DNA from: Alteromonas halophila
Lineage (GTDB): Bacteria; Pseudomonadota; Gammaproteobacteria; Enterobacterales; Alteromonadaceae
Direction of reading: 5' to 3'
NCBI RefSeq assembly: GCF_014651815.1
Contig: NZ_BMXP01000003.1
Span: forward strand, 483,663 to 547,662
DNA length: 64,000 nucleotides
Below, piece after piece: positions 16,819 through 24,581 of this stretch (position 1 is its first letter; every line of letters starts with the position of its first letter). The notes beneath the pieces were generated by a model. That model was not told the origin of the DNA. It ran no database searches and worked only from the letters and a program-made list of their open reading frames with translations. The position numbers and the translations under genes were made by a program.

Positions 16819-18140
16819 TGGGACGAAAATCACATACCCGCACTCTCTATTGCTCTATGAACGGATTTCCTGTGGGTGAGTTGTATTTAAAAAATGGACG
16901 CATGAGCTTTAAGTACGACCCCGACTGGCTGGAAGTAGAGGGAGGCCGTGCTATTTCCCTAAGCCTGCCTATGCAACGCGCTGACATAACGGGAGAGGCG
17001 GTACATGCTTATTTTGATAATTTGCTGCCGGATACAAGCGCTATCAGAGAACATATGAAAGACCGCCTGGGAGCCGATAGTGCCAAACCCTTTGATTTGC
17101 TAGCCAAGGTTGGAAAAGATTGTGTGGGTGCGCTCACATTCACACAAGCGCCTGCAACAGGAGAAATGCCTCCGCTGTCGTTCACTCCATTGTCTGACGG
17201 AGACGTCGCACAAATTATCAGAGAAACGCGTCTTGAGAAAATGCTAGGTATGAACTCAGATGATGACTTCAGAATTTCTCTTGCTGGAGCCCAGGAAAAG
17301 ACAGCGCTATCCTTTTGGGAAGGGAGATGGTGCCGACCACAGGGCTCAACGCCAACCACGCATATATTTAAGCCGCCTATTCTTCATCATGAAAGCTTGG
17401 GAATAGACTTATCTTCGAGTGTGGACAATGAATGGTTCTGCCAGACGTTTATGCAAAACTTAGGCTTGAATGTCGCCAATTGTGAAATCGCGCAGTTTGA
17501 GGACCAGAAGGTACTGGTGGTGGAACGCTTTGATCGCAGAATCGAGGAAGACACTATTGTCCGGCTACCCCAGGAGGATATGTGTCAGGCATTAGGGAAA
17601 GTGAGTGGCTCAAAGTATGAGGAACAAGGTGGGCCAGGTTCTCAGCAGGTTATGGAACTGCTGGCTGGCTCAAAAAACGCATATGACAATCGACTCGAAT
17701 TTTTGCGTGTGCAGATTGTATTTTGGTTGCTTGCTGCGATTGATGGGCATGCAAAAAACGTTAGCATCGCACTGAATCAGGATGGATACCGTCTAACGCC
17801 CTTTTACGACGTATTAAGCGCTTATCCTTACTTCGGCAAAGGGAACATTCAGGCAAAAAAAATAAAAATGGCAATGAAAGTCCACAGTAAAAATACCCAC
17901 TACAAATGGAATGAGATTTTGCCCAGGCACTGGCCAGAGCATGGCAAGCGGCAAGGAATAGGTACAGAGCAAACACTCGCCATACTGGCCTCTTTAGACG
18001 AAAAGGGAGAAAAAGCGCTGACTACCACTCTCAAGCAGGCGAATGCACATTTTGATATGGAGGTCGGGGAGATAATCGCCGAACGCACACTTGCTTGTCT
18101 GCGCAAAATAACGGCTTTTCTAGAAGGGCAGCAGAATTAG
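16818..18140 (+). CDS. hipA: HipA-like serine/threonine kinase toxin
   Basis: 440 residues, the same length as E. coli HipA. All main catalytic features are intact: the regulatory serine Ser154 in FRISLAGAQEKTAL (Ser150 in E. coli), the catalytic loop AIDGHAKN with Asp309 and Asn314, and the metal-binding FYDVLSAYP with Asp331. HipA of E. coli phosphorylates glutamyl-tRNA synthetase and promotes persistence; the target here is unknown. Nothing suggests inactivation. The gene ends 22 bp before the tRNA-end relic that marks the edge of the neighbouring island. Confidence 0.92.
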   Translation: MGRKSHTRTLYCSMNGFPVGELYLKNGRMSFKYDPDWLEVEGGRAISLSLPMQRADITGEAVHAYFDNLLPDTSAIREHMKDRLGADSAKPFDLLAKVGKDCVGALTFTQAPATGEMPPLSFTPLSDGDVAQIIRETRLEKMLGMNSDDDFRISLAGAQEKTALSFWEGRWCRPQGSTPTTHIFKPPILHHESLGIDLSSSVDNEWFCQTFMQNLGLNVANCEIAQFEDQKVLVVERFDRRIEEDTIVRLPQEDMCQALGKVSGSKYEEQGGPGSQQVMELLAGSKNAYDNRLEFLRVQIVFWLLAAIDGHAKNVSIALNQDGYRLTPFYDVLSAYPYFGKGNIQAKKIKMAMKVHSKNTHYKWNEILPRHWPEHGKRQGIGTEQTLAILASLDEKGEKALTTTLKQANAHFDMEVGEIIAERTLACLRKITAFLEGQQN

Positions 18141-18162
18141 GCTTCCACCCTTTAAAAAATGA

Positions 18163-18178
18163 CGCACCCGATAGGATT
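18163..18178. repeat. Relic of tRNA-Arg 3' end, probable island attachment site (left)
   Basis: CGCACCCGATAGGATT is identical to the discriminator, acceptor strand and part of the T arm of the tRNA-Arg gene at 26192-26207. Similarity extends outward to about 30 bp (18148-18178 against 26178-26207) with two mismatches and one extra A. The adjacent CCA complement is changed (TGA instead of TGG). This is the pattern left by integration at a tRNA 3' end. Confidence 0.7.
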
Positions 18179-18246
18179 ACTCGGCGCGTCCTGCGCCTCG
18201 CCCTGCGGGCCGCGCTAAAGCCTGCTCAAAACCGCCCAAGTGGACA

Positions 18247-18540
18247 TCGCTGTTTGAAATAAACCAGGTTCTGCAGCGGTTTGAAGGCCTGCAAGATGGC
18301 ATTATCATGATGCCCGAGTCTGACGCAGAAAAAAGGCACTACCCGACTGTGTACGATTGTGGCGTTAAAGGAAAACAGCGACAAAGCCGCCCTCACCGCG
18401 TTTTTTTACGCCAACACTTAGACAACGCCTTTTGTACCACGCCCGACGTATGTGGTGGACGCCCTGCCCCGGAAGAGTAATGGCAAGTTGTTGAAAGCGA
18501 AGATGGGTGAGTTGCTCAGCACACTAAAAAAGCGTGCAAG
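18247..18540 (+). pseudogene. Decayed duplicate of the 3' end of the aryl-ACP ligase gene
   Basis: About 290 bp closely match 15241-15535 at the end of the ligase gene, from TCGCTGTTTGAAATAAACCA through the conserved GGCAAGTTGTTGAA near the stop. Several third-position changes are present, and at least three indels break the frame: two bases lost near 18330, two T added near 18405 and one T added near 18430. It cannot encode protein. The copy and its parent flank the lipoprotein-hipBA segment in direct orientation. Confidence 0.9.
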
Positions 18541-18936
18541 ACTAACCAGCTAGCAGTATTGCCTCGAGTGCTGTTTCCGCAAAGCTTTGTCCACCGTGAC
18601 ATAAAATAGTGCTTTTCCGTATTTGTAGTGAACCGTTCCTTGCCGACCGGCTAACCTAACTGGTGTTTAGTTTTCAAAGCAGTGAGGGAGAGCAGTACGT
18701 TAGTCCCGAAATAGCCCGGGAGGTGTAATCCTGTTTTCTAACACACTAGTGATGGTGACATCCGTCTGGTTTCCCCAATTTGTCAGGTCAGAGAAATCTG
18801 GCCTTCGATACAGCTATATATTCTCCTGTTATAGCTAAACTTGACGAGTAAACATCACTGTATATAGATCCATGAATTATTGTCTCTGGGTCAAATGAGT
18901 GATAGAGTCTGCCTACCGAACGGAGATACACCACTT
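18541..18936. other. Gene-free stretch before the methylase gene
   Basis: About 400 bp between the ligase relic and the methylase. I see no convincing reading frame. The only structure noticed is an inverted repeat near the methylase end, listed separately; the rest may be further decayed sequence. Confidence 0.5.
18812..18836. promoter_or_regulatory. Inverted repeat upstream of the Dcm-like methylase
   Basis: AGCTATA (18812-18818) and TATAGCT (18830-18836) form a perfect inverted repeat with an 11-bp spacer about 100 bp before the methylase start. EcoRII methylase is known to repress its own transcription, so an operator or promoter element here is plausible, but no binding rule can be read from the sequence. 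Confidence 0.35.
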
Positions 18937-20298
18937 ATGTCTACTCAAACAATCACCTTACTTGAACGCCTGCTCGAAATTTACGATCAAAAGCAAATAG
19001 CTGAAAAGCTTAAGTCCAGAACTTCCAGTGACTGGTGCAGGGAAACGATCAACAGAGTGCTAAAAGGAAAGAGTGACCGGGCTTTCACTGTAGAAGAAGT
19101 ACATTTCCTTGAAGGTCTTTTTCCGCCGAAGCCGGAACATTACGATAATCCTAAGTTCGATTTTATTGACCTGTTCGCGGGTATCGGCGGGATCCGAAAA
19201 GGCTTTGAAGAAATTGGCGGCCGGTGTGTTTTTACCAGTGAATGGAATAAATTTGCGATGAGGACGTACAAGGCAAATCATTACAGCGGCCCTCATCATA
19301 AATTCAATAGTGATATTCGTGAAATCACCCTTAGCGATCGTGAGGATATTTCTGAAGCAGATGCGGATAAGCACATCAAAGTAAATATTCCGTCACACGA
19401 TGTACTCCTTGCGGGCTTTCCTTGCCAGCCATTCAGTCTTGCCGGTGTATCAAAGAAGAACTCACTGGGTCGCTCCCACGGCTTCGAGTGTGAAGCACAG
19501 GGTACGTTATTTTTTGACGTCTGCCGAATTATCAGGGCCCATAACCCTAAAGCGTTCGTTCTTGAAAATGTGAAGAACCTGAAAAGTCACGATAAAGGTA
19601 AAACATTCAGAGTGATACTGGACGCACTGGATGAGCTTGGTTATGACGTCTGCGACATAAACGCTCAGGGAAAAGATCCAAAGGTAATAGACGGTGCAGA
19701 TTTTCTTCCGCAGCACCGGGAGAGAATAGTTCTGGTGGGTTTCAGGAAGGAGCTGGGCTTTGCTGACCAGGTATCATTATCTGAAATAGAAAAGCCGGCA
19801 ACTACCCCGGCCCTTGCCGACTTACTCGATACCCTGAGTGATGAACAGGAAAAAAAATACACATTGACGCCCAGATTGTGGGAGTACCTTTACGAGTACG
19901 CCAAAAAGCATCAGGCAAAAGGAAATGGGTTTGGGTTTGGTCTGGTCGACCCGAAGAATCAAAACGCGATTTGCAGAACGCTCTCCGCGAGATATCACAA
20001 AGATGGCTCTGAAATTCTCATAGATCGCGGCTGGAATATGAATCTGGCAGAATCGGACTTCTGGAATGAAGAAAACCAGAAAAACAGACCAAGGCGATTA
20101 ACCCCTCATGAATGTGCAAGAATTATGGGCTTTGAGAATCCCGGTGAGCAAAAATTCATCATTCCAGTTTCAGATACCCAGGCGTACCGGCAGTTTGGAA
20201 ATTCAGTCGTAGTTCCGGTGTTTAAAGCAGTTGCAGATCTGATGCTTCCTTACATACTGCGTGCGGTTGAGCTGGAAAACGAACAACAGGTAGCTTAA
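18937..20298 (+). CDS. DNA (cytosine-5) methyltransferase, Dcm/M.EcoRII-like
   Basis: About 453 residues from the ATG at 18937, which follows GGAG at 12 bp; in-frame ATGs at 18880 and 18895 are alternatives. The cytosine methylase motifs are in order: [15 protein letters not shown] near 76-90, [11 protein letters not shown] with catalytic Cys163, ENV at 210-212, QHRER at 259-263 and [12 protein letters not shown] near the C-terminus. The N-terminal extension and target-recognition region ([15 protein letters not shown]) closely resemble E. coli Dcm, so the predicted product is C5-methylation in CCWGG. It is followed by vsr and an EcoRII-like nuclease. Confidence 0.93.
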   Translation: MSTQTITLLERLLEIYDQKQIAEKLKSRTSSDWCRETINRVLKGKSDRAFTVEEVHFLEGLFPPKPEHYDNPKFDFIDLFAGIGGIRKGFEEIGGRCVFTSEWNKFAMRTYKANHYSGPHHKFNSDIREITLSDREDISEADADKHIKVNIPSHDVLLAGFPCQPFSLAGVSKKNSLGRSHGFECEAQGTLFFDVCRIIRAHNPKAFVLENVKNLKSHDKGKTFRVILDALDELGYDVCDINAQGKDPKVIDGADFLPQHRERIVLVGFRKELGFADQVSLSEIEKPATTPALADLLDTLSDEQEKKYTLTPRLWEYLYEYAKKHQAKGNGFGFGLVDPKNQNAICRTLSARYHKDGSEILIDRGWNMNLAESDFWNEENQKNRPRRLTPHECARIMGFENPGEQKFIIPVSDTQAYRQFGNSVVVPVFKAVADLMLPYILRAVELENEQQVA

Positions 20299-20305
20299 TA
20301 CTACG

Positions 20306-20779
20306 ATGGCGGATGTTCACACCCCTGAAACCCGCAGAAAAAATATGCGGGCAATCAGGGGAAAGAATACTAAGCCTGAAGTAGTCTTCAGAAAGCTTCT
20401 GTTTAATGCGGGCTATCGCTACAGAATAGCCCCAGAACATCTGCCTTCAAAACCTGACCTGTATATGCCCAGATTCAGGGCCGTAATCCTGATTAACGGG
20501 TGCTTCTGGCATGGTCACAACTGTCACCTTTTCCACTGGCCTAAAACCCGTACTCAGTTCTGGAAAAGCAAGATAAAAGAATCAGTACTAAGGGACACAA
20601 GAAACATTGAAAGCCTTACGCGGCTTAGGCTGAGAGTACTCGTAGTATGGGAATGTGCCTTAAAAGGGAAGCATCGTCTACCGTCACCGGTTTTGTTGTC
20701 GCTTGCCGAGCGATGGCTGACTGAATATAGTCACAATGCAGAAATTAGCAGTTCAGGGCTAAGCTTCAGAGAATCTTAG
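20306..20779 (+). CDS. vsr: Very short patch repair endonuclease Vsr
   Basis: 157 residues. The catalytic Asp51 in KPDLYMPRFR, His69 in FWHGH and the zinc ligands Cys66, His71, Cys73 and Cys117 all sit at the same numbers as in E. coli Vsr. It nicks T:G mismatches made when 5-methylcytosine deaminates in the methylase target, starting short-patch repair. It begins 7 bp after the methylase stop, so the two are probably co-transcribed. Confidence 0.93.
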   Translation: MADVHTPETRRKNMRAIRGKNTKPEVVFRKLLFNAGYRYRIAPEHLPSKPDLYMPRFRAVILINGCFWHGHNCHLFHWPKTRTQFWKSKIKESVLRDTRNIESLTRLRLRVLVVWECALKGKHRLPSPVLLSLAERWLTEYSHNAEISSSGLSFRES

Positions 20780-20877
20780 TAAACCTGTGCTAGCCGGTTT
20801 CCAGGGTGTAAGATAACAGCTGATTTGATGCATAATAGGTTTTCTTGCAGTACAGAATTAAAGGGTGCGGTACAGAT

Positions 20878-22086
20878 ATGGATTTCACACAATGGATACA
20901 CGATAAAAACTCTTCCAGTCACTGGTGGTTTGTAAAAAGACTGTCGGCTAATGACACTGGCCAGACAGACAGTCATCAGGTCGGGATCTATATACCTAAG
21001 CGACTTACAGACAACATCCTTAAACATATCTCGCGTACCGATATTAAGAATCCGGATTTACACCTGCCAGCGAAAATCGATTCCCATGGCATGCCTCAGC
21101 AGACTGTTCGTGTCATCTATTACAATTCAAAAAAACACGAAAACAAGCCAAAGGGTCGCGACGAACAACGAATTACGCAATGGAATACTGACCTCAGTGA
21201 CAGTCCTTTGCAGGACGGAGCAAACACAGGTGCGATTGCGATTTTCTCTTTTGAGCTTGACCCGAACTCAGGTCAGGCAACCGGAATAAATGCCTGGATT
21301 TGTACAGGCCTTGAAGAAGAAAACCTGCTTGAATCCCTAATTGGAGAAGTGCTGCCCGGTGAACTCCTGGAAGAGCGCGCTGATAACCTTCTCTCCGGCT
21401 TTATACCTGCAAAACAAGTGGCGAAGACCAGGCTGATATTACCGGAACACTGGCGTACCGCTTTTCCCTCGGGAAAGGAGATTATCGACTATCTCGACGA
21501 AAACTTTCGATTCCAAACTACAGATCCGGATAAACTTCTGACTGATCGACGCAGGGAAGAGTACAAACTATTTCTTGAAGTTGAAAAGCTACATGTGCTT
21601 GATCAGGTCCAGGCGGGCTTTCAGTCTGTCGATGACTTTATTTCTTTAGCGAACTCTGTAAGCAACCGCAGAAAATCCAGATCCGGGAAATCACTGGAAA
21701 TACACTTAGAGGATATATTCAGGAAATTTGGTCTTACAGAATTTGGAACACAGTGTAGAACCGAAGGCAATAAAAAGCCGGACTTTCTCTTTCCTTCCTG
21801 CGAGGCATACCGTGACAACGGCTTTAACCAGGACAAATTGCGAATGCTCGCTGTAAAAACAACCTGCAAGGACAGGTGGCGACAGATCCTGAACGAAGCC
21901 AACCGGATACCTTATAAGCACCTTTTTACTCTTCAGGAAGGGGTCTCGGAAAACCAGTTCCGTGAAATGCAGGATGAAAATGTAATTCTGGTTGTCCCTG
22001 AAAAATTAAAAGAAAAGTATCCAAAAGTTGTTCAGAGTAAAATTCTTTCGCTAAAGGACTTTATAAATCATACGAAGTCTGTTTAG
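20878..22086 (+). CDS. EcoRII-like type IIE restriction endonuclease
   Basis: About 402 residues from the ATG at 20878 (an in-frame ATG at 20845 is possible). The N-terminal effector-site domain has FVKRLSANDTG and HQVGIYIP. The C-terminal nuclease domain has NRRKSRSGKSLEIHLE followed by KKPDFLFPS and LAVKTTCKDRWRQIL. Asp302, Tyr311 and Lys327 line up with Asp299, Tyr308 and Lys324 of EcoRII, the known catalytic set. The enzyme needs two CCWGG copies, one acting as effector. With the methylase and Vsr it forms a complete R-M set. Confidence 0.93.
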   Translation: MDFTQWIHDKNSSSHWWFVKRLSANDTGQTDSHQVGIYIPKRLTDNILKHISRTDIKNPDLHLPAKIDSHGMPQQTVRVIYYNSKKHENKPKGRDEQRITQWNTDLSDSPLQDGANTGAIAIFSFELDPNSGQATGINAWICTGLEEENLLESLIGEVLPGELLEERADNLLSGFIPAKQVAKTRLILPEHWRTAFPSGKEIIDYLDENFRFQTTDPDKLLTDRRREEYKLFLEVEKLHVLDQVQAGFQSVDDFISLANSVSNRRKSRSGKSLEIHLEDIFRKFGLTEFGTQCRTEGNKKPDFLFPSCEAYRDNGFNQDKLRMLAVKTTCKDRWRQILNEANRIPYKHLFTLQEGVSENQFREMQDENVILVVPEKLKEKYPKVVQSKILSLKDFINHTKSV

Positions 22087-22739
22087 TGAAATGGTCTAGA
22101 GCTCTTTCTTCGCTGGATACATCCTCTTATTTCAATAATTATATTGGCAATGATAGCTGTTGCAAACACTACAATCAGCTCGCCGGAACACTGGACAATA
22201 TATGGCATTAATTCTAATTTTTCACCTGAACTGCGCATGCCAAAGCCTTCTTTAAAGGATAGCCAAAAACAAGCAGTACCCATCACAAGAATAGCAACAA
22301 AAAAATCAGAAAAGTTTAATTTCTTTTTGCTCTTAAGCTCTGCCCAGTACCCCGTCAAAAGTAGTGTTGTCGCGACACTATAAATTGCCACAAAAAACGA
22401 TTTTAAATCCTGAAAGAAGAAGCCCACAATTATGGAGGATGATAGAATAATTGTCCCAAGTATGCTGTAGAACGTATGCTCCTTAATCTGTTCTTCTGTC
22501 ATACTTAAGTTAGTTGACAAAAATTTTAGTGTTATTTTATCGTTAGCATTAGCGACCAAAAGGGTAACAAACTGTCCAAGAAAGGAAGCGAAAAAAATTA
22601 TTAATATAACTACATATTCAAAATTGTGATTTAACTTTGCATATAAACTTATTACGACACTTACAATAAAAGAAAAGAAACCTAAGGTAAATATAGGTAG
22701 TGATGTGGCGATTTCGTACCTTTTTTGAACATCTTGCAT
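22083..22739 (-). CDS. Polytopic membrane protein in island, function unknown
   Basis: A 218-residue protein with about six hydrophobic helices (near residues 14-33, 42-63, 95-110, 113-130, 145-162 and 180-203), a cytosolic-looking loop with KSKKKLNFSD and a basic C-terminal tail. It is convergent with the endonuclease gene and overlaps its stop by 4 bp. It is markedly AT-rich, unlike core genes nearby. I do not recognise the family; its place among defence genes allows, but does not show, a membrane effector role. Confidence 0.65.
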   Translation of the reverse strand: MQDVQKRYEIATSLPIFTLGFFSFIVSVVISLYAKLNHNFEYVVILIIFFASFLGQFVTLLVANANDKITLKFLSTNLSMTEEQIKEHTFYSILGTIILSSSIIVGFFFQDLKSFFVAIYSVATTLLLTGYWAELKSKKKLNFSDFFVAILVMGTACFWLSFKEGFGMRSSGEKLELMPYIVQCSGELIVVFATAIIANIIIEIRGCIQRRKSSRPFH

Positions 22740-22929
22740 AGCATATAAACTTAAAAATATAATATAAAGTGGTTAAAGGTATTATCACGAGTCCTTTATT
22801 TAAACATATTGAATAATAATTTACACCTTATTGCAGATTATATCTTCATTCTTAAGTTTTCGATGCATATAATCGTTCTTTTGCAGGATTAGTGATTTAA
22901 AAGAGTCATCCGGATCTAATATTGCGTGA

Positions 22930-23158
22930 GCTAATAGTGACGATTGGTCAACGTTTGTTGTTCTTATGGGCAGGGTGTTCTGTAAGCGCAATGAGCAGGC
23001 TATCAGACCGTTGTATCAGGAAAAAAATCAACGAGGACACCGACGAGGTGAAGCAAAGATACTTTGACGGTGTGGTCACTCTTGCTTCACAAGGCGTGCA
23101 GTATGCTGACAAAGAAGTCATTACCCGCGTTCACGAATGGCGTATTGGTAAGGCCTGA
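22930..23158 (+). pseudogene. Fragment of P2-like phage replication endonuclease (copy A)
   Basis: About 220 bp that repeat 23329-23546 in direct orientation with scattered differences. Translation gives the same end-of-protein segment (DWS-FV-LMG, FCKRNEQ-IRPLY, then [17 protein letters not shown]), but an extra A in a run near 23022 shifts the frame. It lacks any start or upstream domain and is a dead fragment. Confidence 0.65.
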
Positions 23159-23159
23159 G

Positions 23160-23571
23160 ATTTCCCGACGCTATCCATGCCGCGCAACGTGTAGAAGCCT
23201 GGGCAAGCTGTTGGGGTATCCGTCAGTTTCAACAAATCGGTGCCGGTTCGGTCACCGTTTGGCGTGAACTTCGGCGCTCAAAACAACTTAGCGGTCTATC
23301 CGAGTCATTTCACGCTATCTATGATGCTGCTGATACTGGCGATTGGTCAAGGTTCGTTATCCTAATGGGCGGCGCGTTCTGTAAACGCAATGAGCAGGTT
23401 ATCAGACCGCTTTATATGGAAAAAATAAACGAGGACACCGGCGAAGTGAAGCAAAGTCACTTCGACGGTTTGGTCACAATGGCTTTAAAAGGTGTGCAGT
23501 ATGCTGACAAAGAGGTCATTACCCGCATTCATGAGTGGCGCATTGAACATCAGTCAGAGAGAGCCGCATAG
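23160..23571 (+). pseudogene. C-terminal remnant of P2 gpA-like replication endonuclease (copy B)
   Basis: One open frame of about 137 codons without a start codon at its head. It reads [27 protein letters not shown] and then the segment shared with copy A, ending HQSERAA. The first part is characteristic of the C-terminal half of phage P2 gene A replication initiators (Phage_GPA family). The catalytic tyrosine region is missing. With copy A it shows that a P2-like element or satellite once occupied this island; no integrase, capsid or tail gene remains. Confidence 0.7.
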
Positions 23572-23662
23572 CGGCTCATCTGCTTTTACTTGGAGTTGTG
23601 TAAATAAGTGTACTAGAAGGCTCGTAATTTTACTGTGTAGCTGCCCAGAGCCAATATTCATG

Positions 23663-24487
23663 CTAGAAAGGAATATCATCATCAAAGTCGAATGAAACTT
23701 CTTTAGGTTTTAATGCATCCTCGTTCTCGAGAAGAGTATCTACACCAATCTCTGTAATTGTATATGTGTAATAGTCATTACCTTTGAAGTCATCAGTCTC
23801 TATCGATTTACTTATAAAACCCATCCTTTCTGACTTAATTAATGATATATGGATTAGTGAACTATCAAGGCCACGAAGGCAGTTGTTTATTTCGTGGAAT
23901 TCGAGACCACTTGGTTTTTCTGTATGGCTCTTTAGACAGGCAGATAAAACACGAAAATCAAACTCTTTCAGCTGATAACTTGCTGGATTAGCGATTAACC
24001 TTTTGGTCTCTGATAAGCTTGCATGGTTAATTAAACCGAGCTGATTTACCTCTGATTTTATTAGTGAACAAGCACGATTTGTCGCAGACACAAAATCATT
24101 ATCGGAACGGTTTGAATCGTAGTCCGCTGGTGTAACACCGAGAAGATCAGTTGGTAGGTGCATTTCTACGTCACGTGGCTTTAAAATAAAAGAACGGGAC
24201 TTGCCGATTGCACCAACGAATAGCCCCATTTCAAAAATAACATTGTCCCGAACAACATGCTTTTTGCTATTTCTAATTGAGACAATATCGTCGGCGGCAA
24301 ATATGAATAATGCAAAGTCTACAGCTGAAGATTTATCGACAAGATCATCGATAGTTGATGAAGAAAGCTTAAAAGTTCCATTTTTCCATATCGTCACCTC
24401 GAATTCATGGTCTAGGTTTACATTGACAGCTTCTGCTATCGGTAAACTTTCTGCAGACGAGGCAACGAAGATACGTGGCTTTCTCAA
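23663..24487 (-). CDS. TIR-like (predicted nucleotide-binding) effector with C-terminal winged-helix-like region
   Basis: 274 residues with a TTG start at 24487 placed 7 bp after a strong AAGGAAG ribosome site. Residues 1-125 match the TIR-like fold of Cap12/PF10137-type proteins: RIFVASSAESLPIAEAV, VTIWKNGTFKLSSSTIDDL, FALFIFAADD, VVRDNVIFEMGLFVG (candidate catalytic Glu86) and LLGVTPADYD. Several such proteins degrade NAD+ in anti-phage defence. Residues about 165-260 look like a winged helix (EINNCLRG, SLIHISLIKSERMGFI, YYTYTITEIG). No nucleotide cyclase lies beside it, so it is not an ordinary CBASS operon. It follows the HEPN-motif gene by 94 bp on the same strand. Confidence 0.75.
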   Translation of the reverse strand: MRKPRIFVASSAESLPIAEAVNVNLDHEFEVTIWKNGTFKLSSSTIDDLVDKSSAVDFALFIFAADDIVSIRNSKKHVVRDNVIFEMGLFVGAIGKSRSFILKPRDVEMHLPTDLLGVTPADYDSNRSDNDFVSATNRACSLIKSEVNQLGLINHASLSETKRLIANPASYQLKEFDFRVLSACLKSHTEKPSGLEFHEINNCLRGLDSSLIHISLIKSERMGFISKSIETDDFKGNDYYTYTITEIGVDTLLENEDALKPKEVSFDFDDDIPF

Positions 24488-24581
24488 GATAACTTCCTTA
24501 TTGCAAAGTATTAACGCTTTTTAATACGAAAAAAAATTAAAAGTAAACAAAAAAGCAATATTTCCCTAATGGATAAGCTTA

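Noticed and set aside
18163..18178. A second tRNA gene at 18163
   Set aside because: Only the 3' end of the tRNA-Arg is present; no D arm, anticodon arm or 5' acceptor strand follows, so it is an attachment relic.
23663..24487. CBASS operon around the TIR-like gene
   Set aside because: The TIR-like domain resembles Cap12-type effectors, but no CD-NTase, Cap2 or Cap3 homologue is present on either side.
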